Source: Hymenobacter sp. 15J16-1T3B (GTDB lineage Bacteria > Bacteroidota > Bacteroidia > Cytophagales > Hymenobacteraceae). Taken from it: a DNA stretch of 64,000 nt. A model generated the notes under the pieces. That model ran no database searches and had not been told where the DNA came from. It worked only from the letters and a program-made list of their open reading frames with translations. This document shows positions 1-8,818 of the stretch, in pieces. Where the stretch lies: NCBI RefSeq assembly GCF_020711235.1, contig NZ_JAJFAV010000002.1, forward strand, positions 558,001 to 622,000. The letters are read 5' to 3'. The position numbers were made by a program, and so were the translations under genes. Positions within the stretch are counted from its first letter, which is position 1. Every line of letters starts with the position of its first letter.

Positions 1-498
1 GACGAGGCCTTATTCTGGCAGTACAACGCCGAAAGCAACAGCATTGCCATCCTCGTGCAGCACCTGTGGGGCAACATGCTCTCCCGCTGGACTGATTTTC
101 TGACCTCCGACGGCGAGAAGGACTGGCGCAACCGCGACGCGGAATTTGAAGCCGGCATTCAGACCCGGCAGGAGCTGCTGGCCAAGTGGGAAGCGGGCTG
201 GGCGTGCTTGTTCACGGCCCTGGATTCCGTTACGGAAGCCAACGCGGACACCATCGTCTACATCCGCAACCAGGGCCACTCCGTGACCGAGGCCGTGAAC
301 CGGCAGCTGGCGCACTACCCCTACCACGTGGGCCAGATTGTCTTCCTCGGTAAGATGGCCCTCGACGGGCAGTGGAAGTCCCTGTCCATTCCGCGGGGCA
401 ACTCGCAGGGCTACAACGCGGAAAAGTTTGCCCAGCCCAAGCGCACGGCCCATTTCACCGACGAGTACCTGCAAGGCGCGGCCCCGACAGCGTCCTAA
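1..498 (+). CDS. DUF1572 / DinB-like protein, 5' truncated by window edge
   Basis: The reading frame is open from base 1, so the true start lies upstream. Only about the last 165 residues are present. The visible part has the DUF1572 signature: NSIAILVQHLWGNM followed by SRWTDFLTSDGEKDWRNRD, and near the end HYPYHVGQIVFLGKM. The spaced histidines match the metal-binding positions of the DinB/YfiT four-helix fold. Members are small cytoplasmic proteins, probably metal-dependent enzymes acting on thiols, but no reaction has been shown for this subfamily. An internal GTG at 55 could be called as a start, but it would cut into the conserved first helix. It is the first of three closely spaced plus-strand genes, followed by an acetyltransferase and another DinB-like protein. 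Family assignment is firm; function is unknown. Confidence 0.85.
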   Translation, partial: DEALFWQYNAESNSIAILVQHLWGNMLSRWTDFLTSDGEKDWRNRDAEFEAGIQTRQELLAKWEAGWACLFTALDSVTEANADTIVYIRNQGHSVTEAVNRQLAHYPYHVGQIVFLGKMALDGQWKSLSIPRGNSQGYNAEKFAQPKRTAHFTDEYLQGAAPTAS

Positions 499-583
499 GC
501 CGAGCACTGAAAAGCAACCACCGCGCGTAAGTCCACCCCGCCGGCCAGAACACACTTCTCGTAGACGCATTCCCCTTAATGGT

Positions 584-1132
584 ATGTCCGCTTCTGATTC
601 AATAGGCCACACAGAACCCACTGTCCGCCCCGAGGCCGGGGGCGCCACCAGCGCCGCGGCGCAGCCGGTGCGCATCCTCGCCTACCAGCCGCAGTACGCC
701 CCGGATTTCAAGCGCCTGAACGTTGCCTGGATCGAGCAGTATTTCGTGCTGGAAGCCGCCGACCTGAAGATGCTGGACCACCCGGAGGATTACGTGCTGC
801 GGCCGGGCGGCCAGATTCTGCTAGCCGAGTACCAGGGGCAGATAGTAGGGGCCTGCGCGCTGGTGCGCATGAGCGCCGACACGCTGGAGCTAGCGAAAAT
901 GGCCGTGTCGCCGGCGGCGCAGGGCTTAGGCATTGGCCAGCTGCTCGCGGAGGAAGCCCTGGCTACGGCCCGGCGCATGGGCGCGCGGCGGGTGTATCTG
1001 GAAAGCAACACCGCCCTCACGGCGGCCATCGGGCTGTATTACAAACTTGGCTTCCGCAAAATTGAACCGGACCGTCCCTCGCCCTACGAGCGGGTCAACA
1101 TCCACATGGAGCTGCTCCTGGCCGAAGGGTAG
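584..1132 (+). CDS. GNAT family N-acetyltransferase
   Basis: A 182-residue protein with a single GNAT domain. Motif A is clear: LAKMAVSPAAQGLGIGQLL, where QGLGIG binds the acetyl-CoA pyrophosphate. Motif B follows in YLESNTALTAAIGLYYKLGF, the usual C-terminal part of the fold. The acceptor substrate cannot be told. I chose ATG 584 because the longer frame back to 338 only reads through the upstream DUF1572 gene in another frame and gives low-complexity sequence. Residues 1-30 are a poorly conserved Ala/Gly-rich lead. It lies 85 bases after the DUF1572 gene and 28 bases before a DinB-like gene on the same strand, so the three may be co-transcribed. Confidence 0.88.
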   Translation: MSASDSIGHTEPTVRPEAGGATSAAAQPVRILAYQPQYAPDFKRLNVAWIEQYFVLEAADLKMLDHPEDYVLRPGGQILLAEYQGQIVGACALVRMSADTLELAKMAVSPAAQGLGIGQLLAEEALATARRMGARRVYLESNTALTAAIGLYYKLGFRKIEPDRPSPYERVNIHMELLLAEG

Positions 1133-1160
1133 CGCCCCGCGCGAACAACCGGCTCCGCAA

Positions 1161-1667
1161 ATGGAAATTCCAACCATTGCCTCGTTTCTGGACTACCGGG
1201 AGAAACTCGGCCAGCGCACCATCCGCCTGGTGACGCTGGTGCCCCCGGCCCAGCTGGAGTGGCGCTGCCGCCCCGGCGGCTTCACCATCGGCGACACGAT
1301 TCGCCACCTGGCCGCCATCGAGCGGTATCTGTACGCCGAAATTGCGGCCGGTAGGCCCGCGGCTTATGCGGGTTGCGGCCGGGATTTGGCCGACGGGCCC
1401 GCGCAGGTACTGAACTTCTACCGACGCCTGCGCGCCGAGTCGACGGCCATCTTCAGCGGCCTTGCGGATGCGGACCTGCACCGGAACTGCCGGACGCCCG
1501 GCAACGGACAGATTGCTCTGTGGAAATGGCTCCGGGCTTTGCTCGATCATGAAATTCACCACCGGGGGCAGCTGTACGTGTACCTGGGCCTGCTAGGCGT
1601 GCCGGCTCCGCCGCTGTTGGGCCTTACTTCCGAAGAAGTAATTGGGCTGAGCACCTCTGCCCGGTAA
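1161..1667 (+). CDS. DinB-like domain protein
   Basis: A 168-residue DinB/YfiT-fold protein. The first metal-ligand region is IGDTIRHLAAIERY (residues 40-53) and the second is LLDHEIHHRGQLYVYL near residue 130; HxxxHRGQ is the hallmark of this family. DinB-like proteins are four-helix-bundle, metal-dependent enzymes, often thiol S-transferases for small thiols. No specific substrate can be inferred here. ATG 1161 starts directly at the conserved first helix; the longer frame overlaps the acetyltransferase and is not credible. It is the last gene of the plus-strand cluster and is followed by about 270 bases of non-coding DNA before the tRNA. Confidence 0.87.
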   Translation: MEIPTIASFLDYREKLGQRTIRLVTLVPPAQLEWRCRPGGFTIGDTIRHLAAIERYLYAEIAAGRPAAYAGCGRDLADGPAQVLNFYRRLRAESTAIFSGLADADLHRNCRTPGNGQIALWKWLRALLDHEIHHRGQLYVYLGLLGVPAPPLLGLTSEEVIGLSTSAR

Positions 1668-1936
1668 TGCACCGCACAATGTCAACGCTTTGGTACCAGC
1701 TAAGGCGGCCTGCGGACGTCGTCGTTACACGACCAACGCGGGTTGCCCCGTCGAGGTTTCTTGCTCAGTGGGTTGCTCTTATCGTCGGCTAAGAACTAGT
1801 TACCCAGCGTCAGCTCGCAGGGCTCGACGGAACGGCCGGTGTTTTTTTGCTAGACTTTTTGGCTTGCCCGCTGCTCTGCAGGTTACCGTTAGCTTGCCTA
1901 TAAGGTCTTGTAAACCGGTATTTACAAGATAGTTAG

Positions 1937-2008
1937 TAGCCGCGACGGGAATCGAACCCATATCAAGCGTTTAGGAAACGCCTATTCTATCCGTTGAACT
2001 ACGCAGCC
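1937..2008 (-). tRNA. tRNA-Arg (anticodon CCU)
   Basis: The reverse complement folds into a full cloverleaf. The acceptor stem is GGCTGCG with CGCGGCT, the D stem is GTTC/GAAT, and the anticodon stem is GGCGT/ACGCT around loop TTCCTAA, giving anticodon CCT, which reads AGG. The T arm is ATGGG-TTCGATT-CCCGT and the discriminator base is A. The CCA end is not encoded. The body is 72 nt with a 4-nt variable loop. No tRNA partner is adjacent. Confidence 0.95.
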
Positions 2009-2149
2009 AAATCAGCGGTAGCAACAAAAATACACCGAAAGCCCGCCCGGCCCAAATGCTGGCCCGGCGGGGCACGCAAAGTTGATATCCGCCGCCGCCG
2101 CCGCCGCGTATAGTCCGGATGGCCTGCCGTTTCTCCTACCTATCCTTGC

Positions 2150-3304
2150 ATGGGCCTGCTCGATGACCTGCGCGCCGCCCGCCGGGCGGCCGGGCGGCGC
2201 CACCCGGCTCCCGGAGCCGGTGCTGCCGACGACACCCAGCCCGCGCTGCTGCTGATTCCGGACATCAGCGGCTTCACGCGCTTTATCGAAGAGGCCAACC
2301 ACCCGCAGGCCCCGCACTTGGTGGCCGACCTGCTGGAAATTCTCATCGAAGCCAACTGCCTGGAACTGGAAGTGGCCGAAATTCAGGGCGACGCCATTTT
2401 GTTTTACCGCCTGGGCGAGCCGCCGCCCGTAGCCGAACTGGTGCAGCAGTGCCGCCGCATCTTCCTCGATTTTCAGAACTACCTGCAGCTGGTCGCGCGC
2501 GACACGTCCTCCGAATTGGCCGCTGCTCTGCAGGAAGCCGGCCTCACGCTCAAAATCATCGGGCACTACGGGCGGGTGAGCGTGGCCGACATCCGCGAGT
2601 TTCGCAAGCTGCTTGGGCGCGACGTGATAGTGGCCCACCGCCTGCTCAAAAACACCGTGGCCGGCTCGGAGTACGTGCTGCTCACCGAGGGCTACCTCAG
2701 CACCCAGCAGCCCGCCGAAGTGGCCCGCTGCTTTGCCTGGACGCGCCTGCAGCGTAGCGCCACCGTCTACGAGTACCTCGGCGAAATCCGGTATTTCTAT
2801 GCCTACCTCACGCCGCTGCGCCTGCTGGTGCAGGCCGAAATCGACCAGGGCAAGCTGCCGGTGACCTGCCGGGTGCTGGCGCGGCACACCGTGGCCGCGC
2901 CGCTCGGCAAAGTGCTGCGCGTGGTGAGCAACCTGCGCCTGCGGCCCCGTTGGCTGGCCGGCACCACCGCCGTGCACTACGATGCCACCAAGGCCCACCG
3001 CCCCGGCGCCAACTACAAGCTGGACCTCTACGCGGGTCAGATCGATCTGCAGGTGGTGCAGCGGCTCGACCACGACGGCCACACCGAGTACGTGGAGAAA
3101 GTGGCCCATTGGCGCCTGTTTCCCAACGCCCTGCTCTTTTTCCGCCTCGAAGCCGTCGACGACCGGCACTGCCTCGTCACGATGGAGTTTCGCTACGGCC
3201 ACGTGGCCAGCGGGCACCGCCTCATCCGCAAAGGCCAGCTCCAGCGCCTGCACCGCTGGCTGGGCCAATCGGTGCGGCAACTGGCGGCGCTGTTTCAAGG
3301 GTGA
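2150..3304 (+). CDS. DUF2652 protein with class III cyclase-like N-terminus and SRPBCC-like C-terminus
   Basis: A 384-residue cytoplasmic protein of the DUF2652 family. Residues 32-190 resemble a class III nucleotide cyclase. LLIPDISGFTRF carries a metal-type Asp (D38), and EIQGDAILF carries the second Asp (D81), with Glu at 77 where cyclases select the base. GRDVIVAHRLL (156-166) corresponds to the VNxAxRL helix: Arg164 is kept, but the Asn that helps catalysis appears as Ile160. Residues from about 235 onward look like an SRPBCC/polyketide-cyclase-type ligand fold. Whether it makes a nucleotide is unknown; the cyclase likeness is my reading of motifs. The stop codon lies inside a GTGAAGTTGTGAA repeat. 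It converges on the HD-DUF5706 gene. Several internal ATGs exist, but 2150 gives the full domain. Confidence 0.85.
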   Translation: MGLLDDLRAARRAAGRRHPAPGAGAADDTQPALLLIPDISGFTRFIEEANHPQAPHLVADLLEILIEANCLELEVAEIQGDAILFYRLGEPPPVAELVQQCRRIFLDFQNYLQLVARDTSSELAAALQEAGLTLKIIGHYGRVSVADIREFRKLLGRDVIVAHRLLKNTVAGSEYVLLTEGYLSTQQPAEVARCFAWTRLQRSATVYEYLGEIRYFYAYLTPLRLLVQAEIDQGKLPVTCRVLARHTVAAPLGKVLRVVSNLRLRPRWLAGTTAVHYDATKAHRPGANYKLDLYAGQIDLQVVQRLDHDGHTEYVEKVAHWRLFPNALLFFRLEAVDDRHCLVTMEFRYGHVASGHRLIRKGQLQRLHRWLGQSVRQLAALFQG

Positions 3305-3371
3305 AGTTGTGAAAAGTGAAATGGTGAAGAAGCATAACCTCAATTCACAATTTCTCCTTTTACAACTTCAC
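3301..3371. terminator. Inverted repeat (GTGAAGTT type) between convergent genes
   Basis: The left arm at 3301-3316 is GTGAAGTTGTGAAAAG and the right arm at 3357-3371 is CTTTTACAACTTCAC, matching its reverse complement except for one missing C. It sits between the ends of the DUF2652 and HD-DUF5706 genes and supplies the stop codon of the former. It probably acts as a bidirectional terminator and belongs to the same repeat type found at 33041 and 36808. Confidence 0.6.
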
Positions 3372-3379
3372 TACTTTCC

Positions 3380-4603
3380 CTAAGCCTTGTACAGCAGGAC
3401 GATGATGAACGTCAGGGCCGTCAGGATGAGGCCGACCATGAAGATGGTGTAGCTCACGCGCAGCAGGCGGTACTTGCGCGACAACACTTCGCCGAGGTAG
3501 TAGATGTCGGTTATCATGTTGTTGTAGAGCAGTTCCCGGTTGCGCATCAGCTCGTGCATGCCGTCTTGGAAGTGGTCGAGGCTGAGCTTGGTGAAGTTGC
3601 CGAAGAACAGCAGGTTCACCCGGCGGTTGGTGGCAATCTGCGGGGAGCGGCGCAGCCACTTAAAAGCCGTCACGTCGGGCTGGGCCGAGAGAATGGCCGT
3701 CACCACCGAGCCCAGGGCCGTAGCCACCAGCAGGCCCATGGGCACGGCCAGCACCGGGTTTTTGGTGAAAGCCGGGCCCAGGGTGGAGGTTTTGGCGCCC
3801 AGGTAGGTGATGATGATGGAGAGCAGCACCGAGTTCAGGCTGATCATCATGTTGGCCTTCTGGTCGGCCATCTGCGAGAGGCGCTGGTGCTGGCTGTAGG
3901 TCGAGCGGAACATCGTCTCGACGCCGCGCTTGCCCTCGGCGAAGCCTTCGGCCTCCTCCTCTTTTTTCTTGGCTTTCTTCTCCTGTTTCTTCAGGGCCTT
4001 GCGCTGCTCCTTGATGTTGTCCTTGAGCTGGTCTTTGTAGCGCGCTTTGCCCGCGTCGCTCAGGTACTTGTGCTGCAGCAGAAAATCCAGCTGAAACTCG
4101 GCCCACTCGGGGTTGGAATACACTTTGCCCTGGGTGGCTTCCCACTCGGTGCGCAGCAGCTCGGCGTCGGCCAAGCAGTCCTCGCGGCCGAGGTTGCTCA
4201 TGTCCGCGTCCACCAGCAGCTTCTGCATCTCCGTGTCGCGCGGTTCGTCGCGGTGGGTGGCCCGGATTAGGTCCTTGATGAGGGCAATGCGCTCGGCGGG
4301 GTAGTTTTTCTCAGTAAGCCACTGCTCGGCCAGCTCCATGCTGCGGTACTCGTGGCCGTCGTAGCGCTCGATGTAGCCCGTGTCGTGAAACCAGGCGGCC
4401 AGCATCAGCGCCTCCTGGTCGGCCGCGTCGAGCTTGGCGGCCTGGCCCAGGGCGGCGGCCTCTTTGGCCACGGTGTTGGTATGCTTGAAGGAGTGGTACA
4501 CCAGCTGCCGGGGCAGCCGCTCGTCGAACAGTTGCTCGACGTAGGCTTTGGCTTGCTTGATGATTTCGGCCTTGGCCGGTTTCAGGGTCGGGGTAGGTTC
4601 CAT
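3380..4603 (-). CDS. HD domain protein with DUF5706 (PycTM-like) membrane domain
   Basis: A 407-residue two-domain protein. Residues 15-140 form an HD phosphohydrolase domain with all expected ligands: YHSFKHT (H37, H41), WFHDTGY (H73-D74), YDGHE (H84), ATHRDE (H117) and LVDADMSNL. A charged Lys/Glu linker, probably coiled coil, runs from about 205 to 225. Residues 228-407 match DUF5706, the family named for Pycsar effectors, with hydrophobic segments near 255-275, 290-312 and 382-405. In Pycsar defence a PycTM effector responds to cCMP or cUMP and damages the membrane. HD-fused versions are common in Bacteroidota and their role is not settled. An HD domain beside a nucleotide-sensing membrane domain suggests cyclic-nucleotide turnover plus response. 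It converges on a cyclase-like DUF2652 gene 75 bases away. Confidence 0.88.
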   Translation of the reverse strand: MEPTPTLKPAKAEIIKQAKAYVEQLFDERLPRQLVYHSFKHTNTVAKEAAALGQAAKLDAADQEALMLAAWFHDTGYIERYDGHEYRSMELAEQWLTEKNYPAERIALIKDLIRATHRDEPRDTEMQKLLVDADMSNLGREDCLADAELLRTEWEATQGKVYSNPEWAEFQLDFLLQHKYLSDAGKARYKDQLKDNIKEQRKALKKQEKKAKKKEEEAEGFAEGKRGVETMFRSTYSQHQRLSQMADQKANMMISLNSVLLSIIITYLGAKTSTLGPAFTKNPVLAVPMGLLVATALGSVVTAILSAQPDVTAFKWLRRSPQIATNRRVNLLFFGNFTKLSLDHFQDGMHELMRNRELLYNNMITDIYYLGEVLSRKYRLLRVSYTIFMVGLILTALTFIIVLLYKA

Positions 4604-4831
4604 TGAGAGAAGGGCGCAGGGCGGCGGCAGCGCCGCGCCAACGGCATTTCAACGCAAGTACGCCCGCCAGGTTTGGCCGCCCGCCACCAACCCCGTTACC
4701 GGGCGGTGCGTATCGGCGCCCAACGCCAAGCGGCCGGCCTGCGTATCGGGCAAGTGACGAGCCCGCCGCCCCTGGCGGCCGGCCCGCGCAGCCGCTCCTC
4801 TTACCGCACCTTCTCTCTCCAACTCTCGCTT

Positions 4832-7800
4832 ATGAGCCGACTTCTCCTGACTAGCTTTCTACTGCTGGTCGGCAGCCTCGGGCCGTGGCTTACGGCCCAC
4901 GCCCAGGGTACCAAAACCCAGACCGCTCACCCCGAACGCCCGAATTACCGCGGCATCGGCAAGGACTGGGAAAAAACCACCCCGCCCGACAGCTCCAAAC
5001 TCACCTACACCGTCTTCCTCATCGGCGACGTGGGCAAGCCCGCCCTGCCCGAAGCCGGCGGCGAGCCGTCGTTGAACTTCCTGCGCCGCCAGATCATGAA
5101 GGAAGGCGAGCGGAGCACCACCATCTACCTGGGCGACAACATCTACGAATACGGCCTGCCGCCCACCGGCGCCCTGGACCGCAAGGTGTCGGAGCAGCGC
5201 CTGATCGAGCAGATCAACGTGCTGCGCAACTACAAGGGCGAGAAGTACATGATTCCGGGCAACCACGACTGGAAGCAGGGCCAGAAAGGCTCCCTCGACC
5301 AGGTTATCCGGGCCCAGAACTTCATCGAGGACTACATGAACAAGGACTCGGCCGCCTTCACGCGCACCGGGGCCTTTTACGTGCCGGCCAACGGCTGCCC
5401 CGGGCCCTACGAAATCCTGGTGCAGGACAACCTGGCCATCATTGCCATCAACTCGCAGTGGTTTTTGCAGACCTCCGAGCGGCCCTACGGCGCCAACAGC
5501 GGCTGCGGCGTGGCCAACGAGGCCGACTTCTTCACCCAGCTAGAGGATTTGATGGCCAAGCACCGCAACAAGAACGTGGTGGTCATTGCTCACCACCCCA
5601 TCTTCTCCGACGGCATCCACGGCGGCTACTTCACCCTGGCCGACCACCTGTTCCCGCTCAGCATCGTCTACAAGTACGCCTTCATCCCGTTCCCGATTAT
5701 CGGCTCGGTGTACCCGTTTGCGCGCAAGTACGGCGGCATTTCGCAGGACATTCCGCACCCCTTGTACCAGCAGTACAAGAAGGGCCTGATGGATATTTTT
5801 GCCAAGTACCCGAACACCATCTACGCCGCTGGCCACGAGCATAACCTGCAGTACTTCAAAGTCGGCGACCTGCACCAGATTGTGTCGGGCTCGGGCTGCA
5901 AAACCCAGCACGTACGCACCGGCCGCGACGGCGACGCCCTCTTCTCCGACAAGGAAAAAGGCTGGGCCCGCGTGAACTACTACAACAACGGCGAGGTGTG
6001 GCTGGAGTACTGGATTCCGAACGACCGCGGCGAGTCGGGCCGCATCGTGTACCGGCAGGCGCTGTACGCCAAGCAGGCCGTGGCCGGCGACGCGCCCACC
6101 GGCCCCGACCCGTTCAACGTGGACATCAAAGGCCGCCCCAACTACAAGGACTCGACGGTGACCGTGGCCGTGAACCCGCGCTACGCCCAGCGCAGCGGCT
6201 TCCACCAGGCCCTGTTCGGCAAGCACTACCGCGCCGAGTGGGCCACGCCGGTGAAATTCCCGGTGCTCGACCTGGCCACCGAGAAGGGCGGCTTGGAACC
6301 GTATAAAATCGGCGGGGGCAAGCAGACGGCTTCGCTGAAAGTGCGCAACGAGGAAGGCCGCAACTACACCATCCGCGGGCTCGACAAGGACCCCTCGGCC
6401 GTGCTGCCGGAGGCCCTGCGTGAGTCGGCCGCCAAGGACATTCTGCAGGACCAGATTTCGGCCCAGCACCCGTACGGCTCCGTGGTGTTGCCGCCGCTGG
6501 CCTCGCGCGCCGGCATCCTGCACACCAACCCCGAGCTGCGCTACATCCCGCGCGACCCGCTGCTGGGCCAGTACCTGGCCCGCTTCCAAGATACGCCCGC
6601 CGCGCTGGAGGAAGACGCCAAGGACGACCAGAGCAACGTGGCCTCGCTGAACTTCGCCACCAACCTGGTGGGTACCGACCGCGTGCTGGAGCGCATGCGC
6701 CAAGACAACGACAACCACATCAAAGGCAAGGCCTTCGTCCGCTCGCGCCTGTTCGATATGTGGATTGGCGACTGGGACCGGCACGAGGACCAGTGGCGCT
6801 GGGCCGAGAGCAAGAACGAGGACGGTGACCGGACCTTCACGGCCGTGCCCGAAGACCGCGACATTGCCTTCTTCAAGGGCGACGGGTTCTTCCCCTGGCT
6901 GGCCCGCCGCAAGTGGGCCGTGCGCAACTTCCAGAACTTCGGTGAGGACTACGCCGACTGGAAAGGCTTGAACCTGACCGCCCTGAGCAACGACCGCGTG
7001 TTTTTGGGCGAAATGTCGCGCAAGGACTGGGTGGAAACCGCCGAGGACATGAAGCGCCGCCTCACCGACGCGGCCATCGACTCGGCCCTGCGCACGCGCT
7101 GGCCCGAACAGATCTACAAGCTGCACGGCGCCGAAATTGCCGCCAAGCTCAAGAGCCGCCGCGACCTGCTGCCCCAACTGGCCAACGACTACTTCGAGCT
7201 GCTCAGCGAAAAAGTGGAAGTGAAGGGCAGCGAAAAGCAGGAACGCTTCGTGGTGGAGCGCCTGCCCGACAACAAAACCCGCGTGCTGGTGAAGAAGGTC
7301 AACAAGGAGGGCAAAACCACCAAGACCCTCTGGGACCAGACCTACAACGGCGACATCACCAAAGAAATCCGTCTCTACGGCTTTGCCGGCAACGATTCGT
7401 ACCGCGTGCGCGGCTCGGAGCCCACCAGCATCCGCCTGCGCATCATCGGCGGCATCAACCGCGACACCATCGTGGACGAATCGACCAAGGGCGGCTCCTT
7501 CTTGCGGCCCCACTCGGTGCAGGTCTACGACGCGGATTCGGGCAATGTCATCGTGCCGGGCAAGGAAACCCGCCTGCGCCTGGCGCCGGGCAGCGAGGTG
7601 AGCGAGTACGACTACCCCTCGCGCACCAACAAGCGCGACTACAAGCTGCCCTACTTCGGCCCGGCCGTGTTCTTCGGCTACAACGTCGACGACGGCGTGT
7701 TCATCGGCGGCGGCGGCACGCTGCGCACCTACGGCTTCCGCCGCGAGCCGTTTGCCACCGAGCAGACGCTGGTGGCCAACTACGCCCCCTCGCGCCAGGC

Positions 7801-8755
7801 CTACAACGTGCGTTACACCGGCGTCTTCACCGACGTGCTCGGCAAGTACGACCTGCGCATCGACTCGCGCCTCTACGGCCCGCAGCTGCTCTACAACTAC
7901 TTCGGCGCCGGCAACGACACGCGCAACGTGGCCCAGGCCGACGGCACCGGCAACCCGCTCGGCAACCGCGCCATCAACGACACCTACCGCATCCGCTTCT
8001 CGCGCTTCAACTTTTCGCCCACGCTGGAAACCGACGTGTTCAGCTTCCTGAAGTTCGGCATCGGGCCGCAGTACGACCAGTGGCGCATCGACCGGGCCCA
8101 GATCGGCCGCGAAATCCAGGCCGGCATCGACAACGGCTTTACCGGCGCGGCCACCGGCATCCGCGAGTCGGACTTCGGCATGAACCGCTACCTCGGCGGC
8201 CGGGCCTACCTGAACCTCGACGCCAGTTCCTCGCCCATCAACCCGCGCATCGGTCTGCGCTGGTACAACTCGGCCGAGTATAACTCGCAGCTCAACGGCG
8301 AGAAGCTCAAGTACGGCCGTCTGTCGTCGGAAGTGCGTTTCTACGTCTCGCCCAACTTCCCCTTCCAGCTCACCTGGGCGGGCCGCATCGGGGCTGCCCG
8401 CAACATCGGCGACTACCGCTTTTACCAAGCCAACACGCTGGGCGGTACCACCAACCTGCGCGGCTACCGCCGCACCCGCTACGCCGGCCGCAGCATGACC
8501 TACGCCAACGCCGAGGTGCGCGTGCAGCTTTTCACCTTCAACGCCTACCTGGTGCCCGGCAAGTTCGGCATCATGGGCCTGGCCGATGCCGGCCGCGTGT
8601 ACAGCAGCTACGACATCGAGAAAGGCTTCGACGCCTACCACACCGGCCTGGGCGGTGGCATCTGGATCGACGTGCTCAAGCAGGCCGTCATCAACGCTAC
8701 CTACTCGGTGGGGGAGGAGAGCTTGGTCAACGTCGGGTTCGACTTCCTGTTCTAG
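4832..8755 (+). CDS. Secreted metallophosphoesterase / kinase-like / BamA-type beta-barrel fusion
   Basis: A 1307-residue envelope protein. Residues 1-25 are a signal peptide. Residues 55-400 are a calcineurin-like phosphoesterase with every metal motif: LIGDVG (D66), GDNIYE (101), GNHDW (143), AHHP (about 252) and GHEH (about 333). From about 560 to 690 lies a region with GDWDRHEDQW (about 645) and, 27 residues on, DRDIAF. This resembles the catalytic and metal-binding loops of HipA/Fam20-type atypical kinases; that link is inference. From about 940 to the end is an Omp85/surface-antigen barrel with the LRGYRRTRY motif near 1207 and a terminal beta strand ending in F. It is probably an outer-membrane protein with soluble domains in the periplasm or at the surface. 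ATG 4832 is chosen because the signal peptide starts there; the frame extends back to 4673 without features. A terminator follows at 8782. Confidence 0.88.
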   Translation: MSRLLLTSFLLLVGSLGPWLTAHAQGTKTQTAHPERPNYRGIGKDWEKTTPPDSSKLTYTVFLIGDVGKPALPEAGGEPSLNFLRRQIMKEGERSTTIYLGDNIYEYGLPPTGALDRKVSEQRLIEQINVLRNYKGEKYMIPGNHDWKQGQKGSLDQVIRAQNFIEDYMNKDSAAFTRTGAFYVPANGCPGPYEILVQDNLAIIAINSQWFLQTSERPYGANSGCGVANEADFFTQLEDLMAKHRNKNVVVIAHHPIFSDGIHGGYFTLADHLFPLSIVYKYAFIPFPIIGSVYPFARKYGGISQDIPHPLYQQYKKGLMDIFAKYPNTIYAAGHEHNLQYFKVGDLHQIVSGSGCKTQHVRTGRDGDALFSDKEKGWARVNYYNNGEVWLEYWIPNDRGESGRIVYRQALYAKQAVAGDAPTGPDPFNVDIKGRPNYKDSTVTVAVNPRYAQRSGFHQALFGKHYRAEWATPVKFPVLDLATEKGGLEPYKIGGGKQTASLKVRNEEGRNYTIRGLDKDPSAVLPEALRESAAKDILQDQISAQHPYGSVVLPPLASRAGILHTNPELRYIPRDPLLGQYLARFQDTPAALEEDAKDDQSNVASLNFATNLVGTDRVLERMRQDNDNHIKGKAFVRSRLFDMWIGDWDRHEDQWRWAESKNEDGDRTFTAVPEDRDIAFFKGDGFFPWLARRKWAVRNFQNFGEDYADWKGLNLTALSNDRVFLGEMSRKDWVETAEDMKRRLTDAAIDSALRTRWPEQIYKLHGAEIAAKLKSRRDLLPQLANDYFELLSEKVEVKGSEKQERFVVERLPDNKTRVLVKKVNKEGKTTKTLWDQTYNGDITKEIRLYGFAGNDSYRVRGSEPTSIRLRIIGGINRDTIVDESTKGGSFLRPHSVQVYDADSGNVIVPGKETRLRLAPGSEVSEYDYPSRTNKRDYKLPYFGPAVFFGYNVDDGVFIGGGGTLRTYGFRREPFATEQTLVANYAPSRQAYNVRYTGVFTDVLGKYDLRIDSRLYGPQLLYNYFGAGNDTRNVAQADGTGNPLGNRAINDTYRIRFSRFNFSPTLETDVFSFLKFGIGPQYDQWRIDRAQIGREIQAGIDNGFTGAATGIRESDFGMNRYLGGRAYLNLDASSSPINPRIGLRWYNSAEYNSQLNGEKLKYGRLSSEVRFYVSPNFPFQLTWAGRIGAARNIGDYRFYQANTLGGTTNLRGYRRTRYAGRSMTYANAEVRVQLFTFNAYLVPGKFGIMGLADAGRVYSSYDIEKGFDAYHTGLGGGIWIDVLKQAVINATYSVGEESLVNVGFDFLF

Positions 8756-8781
8756 CGTTTCTTCCTGCGCGTATCAGCGGC

Positions 8782-8818
8782 AAAGGCCGTGGCTGTTCTA
8801 GCCACGGCCTTTGCTTTT
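8782..8818 (+). terminator. Rho-independent terminator after the phosphoesterase-barrel gene
   Basis: A 12-bp perfect stem, AAAGGCCGTGGC with GCCACGGCCTTT, and a 7-nt loop, followed by GCTTTTT. It begins 26 bases after the stop codon at 8755. Confidence 0.88.

Noticed and set aside
1690-1932. An 80-codon plus-strand frame before the tRNA
   Set aside because: It has a Cys/Arg-rich composition unlike neighbouring genes, no promoter motif, and no family resemblance.
2150-4603. Calling the DUF2652/HD-DUF5706 pair a confirmed Pycsar system
   Set aside because: Canonical Pycsar genes are co-directional, the cyclase Asn is missing here, and both families occur alone in many Bacteroidota. I kept it as a hypothesis only.
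5540-8641. A 1033-codon open frame antisense to the phosphoesterase-barrel gene
   Set aside because: High GC and codon bias remove stops on the opposite strand. Its translation is rich in Val, Ala, Gly and His with no domain pattern, while the sense strand encodes a full multi-domain protein.
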